In this document: piece by piece, positions 7,575 to 15,637 of the stretch | Numbering within the stretch: position 1 is the stretch's first letter | Layout: every line of letters begins with the position of its first letter | Source: CAVTQY01 sp963736975 | GTDB taxonomy: Bacteria; Pseudomonadota; Alphaproteobacteria; Acetobacterales; Acetobacteraceae | Assembly (NCBI GenBank): GCA_963736975.1 | Contig: CAVTQY010000001.1 | Span: forward strand, 930,001-994,000 | Length of the DNA: 64,000 nt | Direction: 5' to 3' | Notes under the pieces: generated by a model | Told to the model about the DNA's origin: nothing | Database searches by the model: none | What the model saw: the letters and a program-made list of their open reading frames with translations, nothing else | Translations under genes and position numbers: made by a program

Positions 7575-8338
7575 GCTGCCGCCTCGTGCGCGCGGGCCAT
7601 CAGCAGGGCGCGGATGCGCCGCTCCATCACCGCTGCGCGCAGCCGTGTCAGCACGATGGCGACGAAGCCGAGCGTATAGCCCAGCGTGGTGAACAAGAGC
7701 GGCCACAGCATGCTGATATACATAGTGGGCGCGCCGGTCAGCGTGATGGTATCCGGCTGATGCAGCGTGTTCCACCAATAAACGCTGAACTTAATGATCG
7801 GCAGGTCCACCGCACCGATCAGCGCCAGGATGGCACCGGCGCGGTAGCCACGCTCCGGGTTGTCGAAGGCGCGCACCAGGGCGATGTGGCCGAGATAAAG
7901 GAAGAACAGCACCAGCACCGAGGTCAGCCGCGCGTCCCAGACCCACCATGCGCCCCACATCGGCTTGCCCCAGAGGCTGCCGGTGATCAGGCATAGGGCC
8001 GTGAAGCCGGCGCCGACCGGACCGATCTCGACGGCCGCGAGGTCGGCCAGCGGATGGCGCCAGACCAGCGAGACGGCGGAGCAGCCTGCCAGGGCGAAGT
8101 AGCCGGCGGAGGCGAGCCAGGCGGCGGGGACGTGGATGTACATGATCCGCACGGCGTCGCCCTGCTGCCAGTCGGGCGGCGAGAAAAACAGCCCCCAGAC
8201 CAACCCGACGATGGTCAGCACCAAGCCGCTGGCGGCGAGCCAGGGCAGGGCCGCGCCGGACAGGCGCAGGAAGCGCCCCGGATTGGCGAAACGGTGCAGG
8301 TTGCGCCGGGGCGGCGCGAAGCCGGTGGTGGTGTCCAC
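7571..8338 (-). CDS. ccmC: heme transporter CcmC
   Basis: A 255-residue membrane protein, the usual CcmC length. It contains the WWD signature (GSLWGKPMWGAWWVWDARLT) and the flanking conserved YIHVPAAWLA and WWNTLHQPDTI histidine regions. CcmC loads heme onto CcmE. The long frame reaches 8887, but I place the start at the GTG at 8338: TCAGGACC lies just upstream and the family begins about there. It is the first visible gene of the operon. ccmA and ccmB are not next to it, so they are presumably elsewhere. Confidence 0.92.
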   Translation of the reverse strand: MDTTTGFAPPRRNLHRFANPGRFLRLSGAALPWLAASGLVLTIVGLVWGLFFSPPDWQQGDAVRIMYIHVPAAWLASAGYFALAGCSAVSLVWRHPLADLAAVEIGPVGAGFTALCLITGSLWGKPMWGAWWVWDARLTSVLVLFFLYLGHIALVRAFDNPERGYRAGAILALIGAVDLPIIKFSVYWWNTLHQPDTITLTGAPTMYISMLWPLLFTTLGYTLGFVAIVLTRLRAAVMERRIRALLMARAHEAAA

Positions 8339-8431
8339 GTTGCGGTCCTGATGACCCGGTCTAGAGCAAACCGAGCCGACAATGAAGGTTCCGTCGCGTG
8401 TCATTGCGGTAAAACGGGCGGCGGCGGCTAA

Positions 8432-8878
8432 ATGGCAGCGGACGGGAGGGAGACAGCCCATGACCCAGGTACCTGGCTGGTGAAGTCGGAGCCCGACTCG
8501 TTTTCGTGGGACCAGCAGGTGGCCAACGGCGTCGAGCCCTGGACGGGCGTGCGCAACCACACCGCGAGGAATAATCTCAAGGCCATGAAGCTCGGCGACC
8601 GCGTGTTCTTCTACCACTCGAATGTCGGCAAGGAGATCGTCGGCGTGGTCGAGGTGGTCCGCGAGACCTATCCCGACCCCACGGCAGAGAGCGGCGGCTG
8701 GGTGTGCGTCGATATGAAGGCGGTCGGGCCGATGCCCAAGCCGGTTTCGCTCGAGACCATCAAGGCCGACCCAGCCTTCGCCGACATGGCCCTGGTGCGA
8801 TACTCGCGGCTGTCGGTGATGCCGGTCTCCAAGCCGCATTGGGACCGTATCTGCCGGATGGGCGGGTGGCGGGAATGA
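8432..8878 (+). CDS. EVE domain protein (PUA-like, thymocyte nuclear protein type)
   Basis: A 148-residue single-domain protein. The family signature begins at TWLVKSEPDSFSW and continues WTGVRNHTARNNLKAMKLGD, VFFYHSNVGKEIVGVVEVV and YSRLSVMPV. EVE domains have a PUA-like fold and are thought to bind modified bases in DNA or RNA. The ATG at 8432 adds about 13 residues before the domain and has no clear ribosome site, so the start is uncertain. It is transcribed divergently from ccmC across about 90 bp. Cellular role is not established. Confidence 0.88.
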   Translation: MAADGRETAHDPGTWLVKSEPDSFSWDQQVANGVEPWTGVRNHTARNNLKAMKLGDRVFFYHSNVGKEIVGVVEVVRETYPDPTAESGGWVCVDMKAVGPMPKPVSLETIKADPAFADMALVRYSRLSVMPVSKPHWDRICRMGGWRE

Positions 8879-9050
8879 ACTTCCCAAGGGAGGAGATCCT
8901 GTTATTCGATCGCTAGAGTGAATGTCGTCACGAATTGGAAGCCCGGTCCGCCTGAGTCCGAGATCTGCATTTCGCGCTCCCGGATCCCTTTTATAGCAAC
9001 GTCACCCTGATAACCCCTTCCTGGGCTCCCGCTTCGCCCGGTTCCTGACC

Positions 9051-9791
9051 TCAATCCCCGACAAACGCCTGATACATCTCGCTCATATCCTCCACCGCCG
9101 CTGCATACAGCCGCTCCCCATGCTCCGGCGAGGACAGCGACGGATCAGACCCGATCCGCCCATCGGGAAATCGCCGCCGATAATCGGCGCTGTCGTAAAA
9201 TCCCCGACTCTTCGGCGCCACTTTCGGCGACATCTGCGCGTGCTTGATCGCCTGCGGAAAATAATACTGCGACAACGACACCTCGGCCGCAGTGGCGTGG
9301 CTGCCATTGGCATCGCCATACAGTTCCGCCGCCAGGTCCCCGCAGCGTTTGCCCCCCGACCAGAACACCATCTTGCACCGTACCGGCGACTGCTCGCCGC
9401 GGAGCGAGACCGCCGCGTACACCTCGTCGAACGCCGCCGTCACCGTTGCGACGTTGCCGCCATGCCCGTTGATGAAAAAGAACCGCTCGAACCCGTGTCG
9501 CAGCAGCGAGTGCACCACATCACCCACCACTGCGATCAGGGTCGAGGGCCGCAAGGTGACAGACCCGGTGAACCCCAGGTGATGCTGAGACATGCCAATC
9601 GTCAGCGTTGGCGCCACCAGGCAGCCGATCCTGTCGCCCACCCCCTTGGCCACGAATTCCGCGTCCAGGTGGTCTGTCCCGATCAGCCCGTTTGGCCCGT
9701 GCTGTTCGGTCGACCCGATCGGAATGATGATCCCGCGCGAGGAGCGCAGATACTCCTCCACTTCCTGCCAGGTGGACAATACGAGCTGCAT
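9051..9791 (-). CDS. creatininase family metal-dependent amidohydrolase
   Basis: A 246-residue protein with the creatininase fold motifs: IIIPIGSTEQHG (metal Glu/His) near residue 21, GTDHLDAEFVAKGV near 38, HHLGFTGSVTLRP, FFFINGHGGN near 107, and a later DANGSHATAAEVSLSQYY with the second metal-ligand set. Members hydrolyse cyclic or linear amides, including creatinine, formamide-type intermediates and mycofactocin precursors. The substrate here cannot be told from sequence. It stands alone, divergent from the Hsp20 pair. Confidence 0.88.
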   Translation of the reverse strand: MQLVLSTWQEVEEYLRSSRGIIIPIGSTEQHGPNGLIGTDHLDAEFVAKGVGDRIGCLVAPTLTIGMSQHHLGFTGSVTLRPSTLIAVVGDVVHSLLRHGFERFFFINGHGGNVATVTAAFDEVYAAVSLRGEQSPVRCKMVFWSGGKRCGDLAAELYGDANGSHATAAEVSLSQYYFPQAIKHAQMSPKVAPKSRGFYDSADYRRRFPDGRIGSDPSLSSPEHGERLYAAAVEDMSEMYQAFVGD

Positions 9792-9882
9792 GGCATGTCT
9801 CCCAATGATCAGCAGTCAGCCTAACCCCCGTCGTCCGCCGGCGGCTACCTACTTGACGGACGACCCGCCGCGAACCACGTCC

Positions 9883-9909
9883 TTAGCAGTCGAGGCCAGG
9901 GAGTGCTAA
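9883..9909 (+). promoter_or_regulatory. CIRCE element (HrcA operator) upstream of the Hsp20 pair
   Basis: TTAGCAGTC (9883-9891), nine bases, then GAGTGCTAA (9901-9909). The CIRCE consensus is TTAGCACTC-N9-GAGTGCTAA, so there is one mismatch and exact spacing. A possible -35 TTGACG lies at 9853-9858; no convincing -10 follows. HrcA binding here would place the two small heat-shock genes in the HrcA regulon. Confidence 0.88.
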
Positions 9910-9974
9910 ACCCTGCCCAGACAGGGGAATCGTGGCTGGCACTTCCTGATCGCGCAAAAGCCAGGAGGGGTTAC

Positions 9975-10397
9975 ATGGCACTGTTTCCAGATCCGTTCGA
10001 CGCCTTGCTGGGCCTGCAGCAGGCGCTCGAGCAGTTCCGCGCTAGCGATTGGCTGGAATCCGGCCTCAGCGCCCGTGGCGGCTACCCGCCGATGAACGTG
10101 TTCCGCAAGGGCGACGACGTTATCATCATCACGGAGTTGCCCGGCGTGCAGAAATCCGAGCTCGAGATCCAGGTGAAAAACCGCACGCTGCGCATTGCCG
10201 GCAAGAAGACCGTCAACTATCCCGAGAAAGCATCCCTGCACCGGCGCGAACGCCTCGCCGGCCGTTTCGACCGGGCGATCACGCTGCCGGTGGAGATTCA
10301 TGCGGACGGGGTTCGCGCCGAATACTTCGACGGCATCCTGGCACTGTACCTGCCGCGTGCCGAGCACGATAAACCCAAGAGCATCAAGGTGGGCTGA
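9975..10397 (+). CDS. small heat-shock protein, Hsp20 family (first of two)
   Basis: A 140-residue alpha-crystallin-domain holdase. The domain runs from about residue 40 (VFRKGDDVIIITELPGV) through EIQVKNRTLRIAGKK to the C-terminal GILALYLPRAE, the A-x-x-x-n-G-V/I-L-x-(I/L)-x-x-P pattern. Such proteins bind unfolding proteins in the cytoplasm without ATP. The ATG at 9975 has CAGGAGGGG upstream; the longer frame would begin inside the CIRCE element. It is followed within 3 bp by a second Hsp20 gene. Confidence 0.93.
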   Translation: MALFPDPFDALLGLQQALEQFRASDWLESGLSARGGYPPMNVFRKGDDVIIITELPGVQKSELEIQVKNRTLRIAGKKTVNYPEKASLHRRERLAGRFDRAITLPVEIHADGVRAEYFDGILALYLPRAEHDKPKSIKVG

Positions 10398-10400
10398 GAC

Positions 10401-10823
10401 ATGAGCGGAAAAAGCGAGGAGACCATGTCCGGATCACAGGAACTCGCCGTGCGCGAGAAGAAAGAGCTGGCGACCAAGGAAGAGAAGACCGTACCGGGTC
10501 GCTTCTACATTCCCTACTCCGACATCTACGAGACGGAATCGGCTCTGATCGTGGTGATGGAGATGCCCGGCGTCGAGAAGAAGGACATCAACATCATGCT
10601 CGAGAACGACGTGCTCCGCGTGGAGGGCCGCATCGATTTCAGCAAGTATGAGGGAATGGACCCGCTCTACACCGAGTATAATGTCGGCCACTACACACGT
10701 TCGTTCTCGCTGTCGAGCAAGATCGACCAGGGTGCGATCAGCGCGCAGATCGAGGACGGTGTCCTCACCCTGACGCTGCCCAAGGCCAAGGAAGCCCAGC
10801 CGCGCCGCATCAGTATCAACTGA
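10401..10823 (+). CDS. small heat-shock protein, Hsp20 family (second of two)
   Basis: A 140-residue Hsp20 with a charged N-terminal tail (KSEET...REKKELATKEEK), then the alpha-crystallin domain: SDIYETESALIVVMEMPGV, INIMLENDVLRVEGRI and DGVLTLTLPKA. It shares the CIRCE promoter with the first copy; the two probably form mixed oligomers. The start could be 10401 or the ATG at 10425, which has GAGGAG close before it. A hairpin terminator follows. Confidence 0.92.
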   Translation: MSGKSEETMSGSQELAVREKKELATKEEKTVPGRFYIPYSDIYETESALIVVMEMPGVEKKDINIMLENDVLRVEGRIDFSKYEGMDPLYTEYNVGHYTRSFSLSSKIDQGAISAQIEDGVLTLTLPKAKEAQPRRISIN

Positions 10824-10832
10824 ATACCAACT

Positions 10833-10869
10833 TGGCGGCTCCGGTTTTTATGAACGATCGGAGCCGCCA
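10833..10869. terminator. hairpin terminator between Hsp20 and the adenosyltransferase
   Basis: TGGCGGCTCCG (10833-10843) pairs exactly with CGGAGCCGCCA (10859-10869) around a 15-base loop with a T run. It lies between convergent genes and enters the last codons of the adenosyltransferase, so it probably serves both directions. Confidence 0.65.
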
Positions 10870-11402
10870 GGCACCCACAGCACGTCGCCACCGGCGCCGT
10901 TGAGCACCCGTGCCAGCACGAAAAGATGGTCCGAGAGCCGGTTCAGGTATTGCACCAAGGCAGGGTTCAACACCTCTTCCCTGGCCAGCCGGACGACGGC
11001 GCGCTCGGCGCGGCGAGCCGACGTGCGGGCGAGATGGGCGCGGGCGGCCGGTTCGGTGCCGCCCGGCAGCACGAAACTTGTCAGCGGCGGCAAGCTGGCA
11101 TTCAACGCCGCGACCTCTGCTTCCAGCCGTGCGGCCGGCCGATCCGTGAGCCGCAGACGATCGCCGGCCTCGCCCGGCACGCAGAGATCGGCGCCGAGAT
11201 CGAACAGGTCGTTCTGGATGCGGGCGAGCATGGCATCGTGGTCCGGCACGGCGGCGCGCAGCAGGCCGATCGCGGCATTCGCTTCATCGACGGCGCCGAT
11301 GGCTTCGACGCGCGGGGAATCCTTGCGCACGCGCGCGCCGTCGCCGAGCGAGGTCTGCCCGCCATCGCCGCCGCGTGTCACCACCCTGTTGATCCGGACC
11401 AT
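10848..11402 (-). CDS. ATP:cob(I)alamin adenosyltransferase, PduO type
   Basis: A 184-residue protein with PduO-type motifs: TRGGDGGQTSLGDG near residue 8 (ATP-binding N-terminus), VEAIGAVDEANAAIG, FDLGADLC, FVLPGG and the C-terminal RTSARRAERAVVRLA plus LNRLSDHLFVLAR. It makes adenosylcobalamin from cob(I)alamin and ATP in the cytoplasm. I use the ATG at 11402; the slightly longer frame starts with TTG. It is divergent from lolA with 44 bp between starts. Confidence 0.92.
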   Translation of the reverse strand: MVRINRVVTRGGDGGQTSLGDGARVRKDSPRVEAIGAVDEANAAIGLLRAAVPDHDAMLARIQNDLFDLGADLCVPGEAGDRLRLTDRPAARLEAEVAALNASLPPLTSFVLPGGTEPAARAHLARTSARRAERAVVRLAREEVLNPALVQYLNRLSDHLFVLARVLNGAGGDVLWVPGGSDRS

Positions 11403-11446
11403 GGGACTTATTTGCAAATTCCCGGGCGCGGCGCCACATCGGCGGC

Positions 11447-12110
11447 ATGTCGCTGCCTCGGTTTTTCTTCGGGCTCCCGCTGACGCTTGTGCTGGCCGGG
11501 CCGCTCATCGCCCCCTTCACGCCGACCGCGATCGCAGCCCCAGGCACGCAGCTTTCCGCCGCCGATGAGGCGGATCTGACAAAGATCCAGGACTACCTGA
11601 ACGGATTGCGTACCTTGAAGGCGCATTTCATCCAGGTGGCGCCGAACGGCGCGGTGTCCCAAGGCACCGCCTGGCTGGACCGGCCGGGGCGGATGCGGTT
11701 CCAGTACCGATCCACCGAGCCCGCTGCTGCTGGTTGCCGGGCATGGGCTGGTGGTGTTCCACGATTCCTCGCTCGGTCAGACCACCAACATCCCGCTGGG
11801 TGCGACGCCGCTCGGCATCCTGCTGGCCGATCATATCTCCCTCACCGGTGACGTAACGGTGACGGCGGTGCGGCGGCTGCCGGGCGAGATCGCGGTGACA
11901 ATGGTGCGCACCGCACACCCGACTGACGGGAGCCTGACTCTGGTGTTCACAGAAAATCCGCTGACCTTGCGGCAATGGACGGTGGTGGATGCGCAAGGGC
12001 AGCGGACGACGGTGACGCTGACCAACGTCGAGCTGGGCGGGCACTTCGATCCGAAACTGTTCGAGTATATCAACCCCAACTTCTTCAACAACCAGCATGG
12101 TAATGGATAA
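11447..12110 (+). pseudogene. lolA: outer-membrane lipoprotein carrier LolA, one-base frameshift
   Basis: Two frames together give a normal LolA of about 220 residues. The first (from 11447) has a signal peptide (MSLPRFFFGLPLTLVLAG...) and IQDYLNGLRTLKAHFIQVAPNG, then GRMRFQY. At 11707-11708 an extra C shifts the frame; dropping it gives DPPSPLLLVAGHGLVVFHDS, the expected LolA continuation, which runs to the stop at 12110. LolA shuttles lipoproteins across the periplasm and is usually essential, so a genuine null here would be surprising unless another copy exists. A sequencing or assembly error is the simpler explanation. Confidence 0.85.
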
Positions 12111-12599
12111 ATGGTGGAGAAGCGGCATCGCTATCGGGTGCGCCTGCGCTGGACGGGGAACAAAGGCGAGGGAACCGTCTCGTACCGGGCGTACAGCCGG
12201 GCCCATGAGCTGAGTGCCCAGGGCAAACCCGCGATCGATGGTTCCTCTGACCCGGCGTTTCGCGGTGACGCGACGCGGTGGAATCCCGAGGAGCTGCTCG
12301 TAGCCGCGCTCTCGGCCTGCCACCAGCTTTCGTACCTACACCTGTGCGCCGATGCAGGCATTGTCGTCACGGCTTACGAGGATGAAGCCGAAGGCGTGAT
12401 GGTGGAACAGGCAGGCGGAGCCGGCCAGTTCGAGCGTGTGGTGCTGCGACCGCTTGTGACGGTGGCGGCCGGCTCGGATGCCGAGAAGGCGCGTGCGTTG
12501 CATCACGTTGCACACGAAAAATGCTTCATCGCCCGCTCAGTCAACTTTCCAGTCACGCATGAACCGCGTGTGCAATTCGGGCCAATGATCCGCTCCTGA
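12111..12599 (+). CDS. OsmC family protein
   Basis: A 162-residue OsmC/Ohr-like protein. The first cysteine lies in the ELLVAALSACHQLSYLHLC segment, and the second in HHVAHEKCFIARSVNFPV, the spacing expected for the peroxidatic pair of this family. These enzymes reduce organic hydroperoxides, with lipoylated or thiol partners. Its ATG follows the lolA stop immediately (TAA then ATG), so the two are cotranscribed. Confidence 0.88.
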   Translation: MVEKRHRYRVRLRWTGNKGEGTVSYRAYSRAHELSAQGKPAIDGSSDPAFRGDATRWNPEELLVAALSACHQLSYLHLCADAGIVVTAYEDEAEGVMVEQAGGAGQFERVVLRPLVTVAAGSDAEKARALHHVAHEKCFIARSVNFPVTHEPRVQFGPMIRS

Positions 12600-12786
12600 C
12601 AGGGAGCATCTGCCTTTGCTCCCGCCGGACAGGCTGGGACGCGCTCCATAAACGCGATCGCCCGACTCAGCGCGGCACGCGAGCCCTTGTCGGCCCGTGC
12701 CTCCTGAGCTCCGCAGGTTCGCGCGCCTTGACACGGGTTGCGGGGCGTGTCCGGAGCGATCATCCTCATACGTTAGGGAGTACAGA

Positions 12787-13239
12787 ATGCCACGTCACGA
12801 AGAGCAGGCGACACTTGCTTATGGCACTGACGAGCTGTTCGCCGTCGTGGCGGACGTCAAGGACTATCCCTCCTTCGTTCCGTGGTGCAGCGGCGCTCGT
12901 ATCCGCAGCGAGAATGAGCAGGAGATCATCGCGGACCTCGTCATCGGGTTCGGTCCGTTCCAGGAGAGTTTCACAAGCCAGGTCAAGCTGGATCGTCCAC
13001 GGCAGGTGTTGGTACACGCGATCGATGGACCTCTGGAGCACCTGACGAATAGCTGGATGTTCACGCCGGCCGGTGACATGACCCATGTGGATTTCGTGAT
13101 CGACTTCCAGTTCAAGAGCCACCTGCTCGACCATGTCGCCAACACGATGTTCCAGGAAGCGGCGACGTGCATGATGGGCGCTTTCCAGTCACGCGTGCAC
13201 CTGCTGCACCTGATGCGTCGCAGGACGGCGGAAACGTGA
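12787..13239 (+). CDS. RatA/COQ10-type START-domain protein (ubiquinone-binding)
   Basis: A 150-residue SRPBCC/START-like protein: the N-terminal ELFAVVADVKDYPSFVPWC is the family's signature, and FKSHLLDHVANTMFQEAATCMM forms the long C-terminal helix. Homologues in alphaproteobacteria correspond to COQ10, which aids ubiquinone use in respiration; the E. coli homologue is named RatA from a reported ribosome anti-association activity. The ATG at 12787 has TTAGGGAG upstream. There is no antitoxin-like partner, so the toxin label is not supported by context. Confidence 0.88.
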   Translation: MPRHEEQATLAYGTDELFAVVADVKDYPSFVPWCSGARIRSENEQEIIADLVIGFGPFQESFTSQVKLDRPRQVLVHAIDGPLEHLTNSWMFTPAGDMTHVDFVIDFQFKSHLLDHVANTMFQEAATCMMGAFQSRVHLLHLMRRRTAET

Positions 13240-13257
13240 CAGCGGCCCACGAACGGC

Positions 13258-13690
13258 CGGCGGGCACGCCGCTCCTCGAGACCGCGTCATCGAAAGCGAC
13301 GATCTTATTCATCTGGAATTCGCCGGGTTCGCGGCGGTACCACGCGGTCGCGGTGCACACCTTCGCATCGCGCCGCCCAGCCGGCGTGTGCGCGAAGTTT
13401 ATGGTCTCGCTCGCGAGTCCCTCGCGGCTGGAATCGCAACCATCCGCCCGGGGGTTGGCGTGTCCGACGTGGAGGAGGTGTCGCTCGCACCCTTGCAGCA
13501 AGCCGGCGTCGAAGCGCCGACCGGAACGCTGGACCCGGTATGGTTTTCGTGTTGCACGCTTATCTTCAGCTTCTGGACGAAGCTCTTGGCGTCATACAAG
13601 GCGGCAGGTATGCCTTGACCGATATGGAATTGGAGATGCTTACGGGCGGCGGCGCCGTGGAGTTGGGTGGCAACGGGTTTCGTCTGGGGG
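13258..13690 (+). pseudogene. M24 family (Xaa-Pro) peptidase remnant
   Basis: Pieces in three frames read as an M24 metallopeptidase: DRVIESDDLIHLEFAGF near 13260, VREVYGLARESLAAGIATIR from about 13390, and MVFVLHAYLQLLDEALG near 13540 with a following YALTDMELEMLTGGGAVEL. The central metal-binding His region (HGxG) is missing or shifted. The order is that of the family, so this is a decayed gene, not chance. It lies between ratA and a decayed serine protease. Confidence 0.7.
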
Positions 13691-14746
13691 CCCGACCGTC
13701 AAGTCGTGACCGATATGCATGTCGTGGTCGGCTGCCATCCACCCTTCACCGTTCTGTATTTCGTTCCGGACGGAAAGACCTTCACGCAGGTGGCGCGCGA
13801 CGCAACCGTCGGCAGAGTTCTGCGCGGCTGCCTCGTGCTGCTGTCGGTGAGTGATCCGCCGAACGCCCCGCCTTGCCGCTCGCCAATCAGCCGGTCGCGC
13901 CCGAGCAATGGATCCAAGCCTGGGGATTTCCGCTCGGGACCCAGGCGCTGGTGAATACGCGACTACAGGTGACGTTTGCCGACGACCTCTTCCCCCAACT
14001 CAGCTCGACACTGGACGATGCGGCACGCTCTCAGCTTACTGCTCCGCATTTCCCGATCTCTCGAGCGAGGTGCTGCATCTGACCGGACCTCTGCAATCAG
14101 GGGATTCCAGCGCCCGGTATTGGATGAAAGCAGGGCAGGTGGTTGGGATTGGATCCGGCGGATTGCAGCAGGCCGCCGCATCCGTCAGTTGGGTGATGCG
14201 CGGCGGTTATCTCAATGAGATTCTGACTTCGACGGATACGTTGCCGGCCGGCGGTGATGCCACGTCACTGTTCGCATATGCCTTGCAAAATCGTGCCCCG
14301 CCGACGCCGGGCATCGTCTGCGCACAGCTTGGGCTGACTTATCGCGGGGACGACAAAATGGCGCAGCTTGCTGCCACGGCCGACAGCAACGCGGAAGTTG
14401 AACAACTGGCACGCGATTATCGGGTCAGCATGGCGGATCTGGCGGCATCCCCCTTCCACATCCGGATCGAGGCGGCACCGCACTGGTGTCGCGGGGAGCA
14501 CGGGTTCAGGAGCTGCCCAACGACCGCGCGTGCCTGTTTGTTTCACCAGACCAGCCGGATCTTCGCGTTTGCGTTGTGGCGCGCGACCGCGAACGACGCT
14601 GCCGGGCGCCGAGTTTCACCCTTTTGTCCGTCGTGATCGCGCCGGAGCCATCGGGCGCCAAGGACCCCGCTCCACGCTTGGGAGCCGCCGTGGCCCGACT
14701 GCTGCTGGCGCCGGCTCCCGGCGAGCCTCCGACGAGTCCGCCCTAA
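13655..14746 (+). pseudogene. trypsin-like serine protease remnant, several frameshifts
   Basis: The N-terminal catalytic part is readable as GFVWGPDRQVVTDMHVVVGC (His of the triad), then LANQPVAPEQWIQAWGFPLG and TGPLQSGDS (nucleophile Ser). After GDS, two compensating indels turn the expected GAPV-type continuation into SARYWMK, before QVVGIGSGGLQQAAASVSW resumes in frame. A further C-terminal segment (ELPNDRACLFVSPDQPDLRV) closes at 14746, tail to tail with lexA. HtrA-like proteases of this shape act in the periplasm. At least four shifts make it non-functional as read. Confidence 0.7.
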
Positions 14747-15462
14747 TAGCGACGCAGCAGCGCGACGAGCTTGCCCTGCACGCGAACCCGGTCGGCCGGG
14801 AAGATTCGCGTCTCGTGCCGCGGATTGGCTGGTTCCAGCGCGATCGAGTTGCCGCGCCGGCGTAGCCGCTTCAACGTCACTTCGCTCTCATCGACCAAAG
14901 CCACGACGATCTGGCCGGTCTCGGCGTTCTCTTCCTTGCGGATGATGGCGGTGTCGCCATCCAGGATGCCGGCATCCACCATCGAATCGCCCGCCACCTC
15001 CAGCGCATAATGCTCGCCGTTGCCGAGCAACGTCATGGGGACATCGATCAAGGTGCTGTTGTCGCGTAGCGCCTCGATCGGCAGGCCGGCAGCAATCCGG
15101 CCGTACAGCGGCATCTGCACAGCAGCGGCGTCATTGGCGGTGCGTACGCCCGCCAGCCGCGGCGAGAAATCGCCGCGAATCACGTTCGGGGCGAATCCGG
15201 CGACCGCCCGCTCCGCGGTCTCCGCCTCAATCGCCCGCGCTTTCATGTCGTCGGGGAGCCGCACCACCTCAAGCGCCCGCGCGCGATGATGCCGCCGACG
15301 CAGGAACCCACGTTCCTCCAAGGCGGAAATCAGCCGGTGAATGCCGGATTTGGAGCGCAACTTCAGCGCCTCCTTCATCTCCTCGAAGCTCGGCGAGAAA
15401 CCGGTCTGCTTCAGGTGACGATCGATAAAGACGAGCAGTTCGTACTGCTTGCGGGTCAGCAT
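14743..15462 (-). CDS. lexA: SOS repressor LexA
   Basis: A 239-residue LexA of alphaproteobacterial length. The winged helix-turn-helix begins MLTRKQYELLVFIDRHLKQT. The self-cleavage site is the Ala-Gly of RLAGVRTAN-type context or the later IAAGLPIEA. The catalytic serine is in EVAGDSMVDAGI (near residue 160) and the lysine in VTLKRLRR. RecA-stimulated self-cleavage lifts repression of DNA repair genes. A ribosome site CAGGGAAA precedes the ATG. The upstream gap holds two near-consensus LexA boxes. The gene is at the end of the trp-moa-moeA-lexA string but has its own promoter region. Confidence 0.95.
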   Translation of the reverse strand: MLTRKQYELLVFIDRHLKQTGFSPSFEEMKEALKLRSKSGIHRLISALEERGFLRRRHHRARALEVVRLPDDMKARAIEAETAERAVAGFAPNVIRGDFSPRLAGVRTANDAAAVQMPLYGRIAAGLPIEALRDNSTLIDVPMTLLGNGEHYALEVAGDSMVDAGILDGDTAIIRKEENAETGQIVVALVDESEVTLKRLRRRGNSIALEPANPRHETRIFPADRVRVQGKLVALLRRY

Positions 15463-15531
15463 GCGGGTTTTTCCCTGGCTCAGATCCTAGGACGCACCGG
15501 CGGATGCCCCAGCGGACGATCCAGCGGTTCA

Positions 15532-15570
15532 GAACAAACCGGCAACGGCGCCAATGTTCTAGGTTTATTC
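15532..15570 (-). promoter_or_regulatory. two near-consensus LexA boxes upstream of lexA
   Basis: The alphaproteobacterial LexA box is GTTC-N7-GTTC. On the minus strand 15546-15532 reads GTTG-CCGGTTT-GTTC; on the plus strand 15556-15570 reads GTTC-TAGGTTT-ATTC. Each has one mismatch and exact spacing. Their position 70-110 bp before the lexA start fits autorepression. Confidence 0.65.
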
Positions 15571-15637
15571 GCTTCGGGCCGTCAAGTACTACCGGCAAAT
15601 TGGTTGAGAAATCGTTTCGCGTTCTCCGGCAGCCGGA

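Noticed and set aside
12503..12769. Minus-strand frame over the OsmC end
   Set aside because: Mostly antisense to OsmC, no ribosome site and no family resemblance.
12787..13239. RatA as the toxin of a toxin-antitoxin system
   Set aside because: No partner gene, and alphaproteobacterial members are better explained as COQ10-like ubiquinone-binding proteins.
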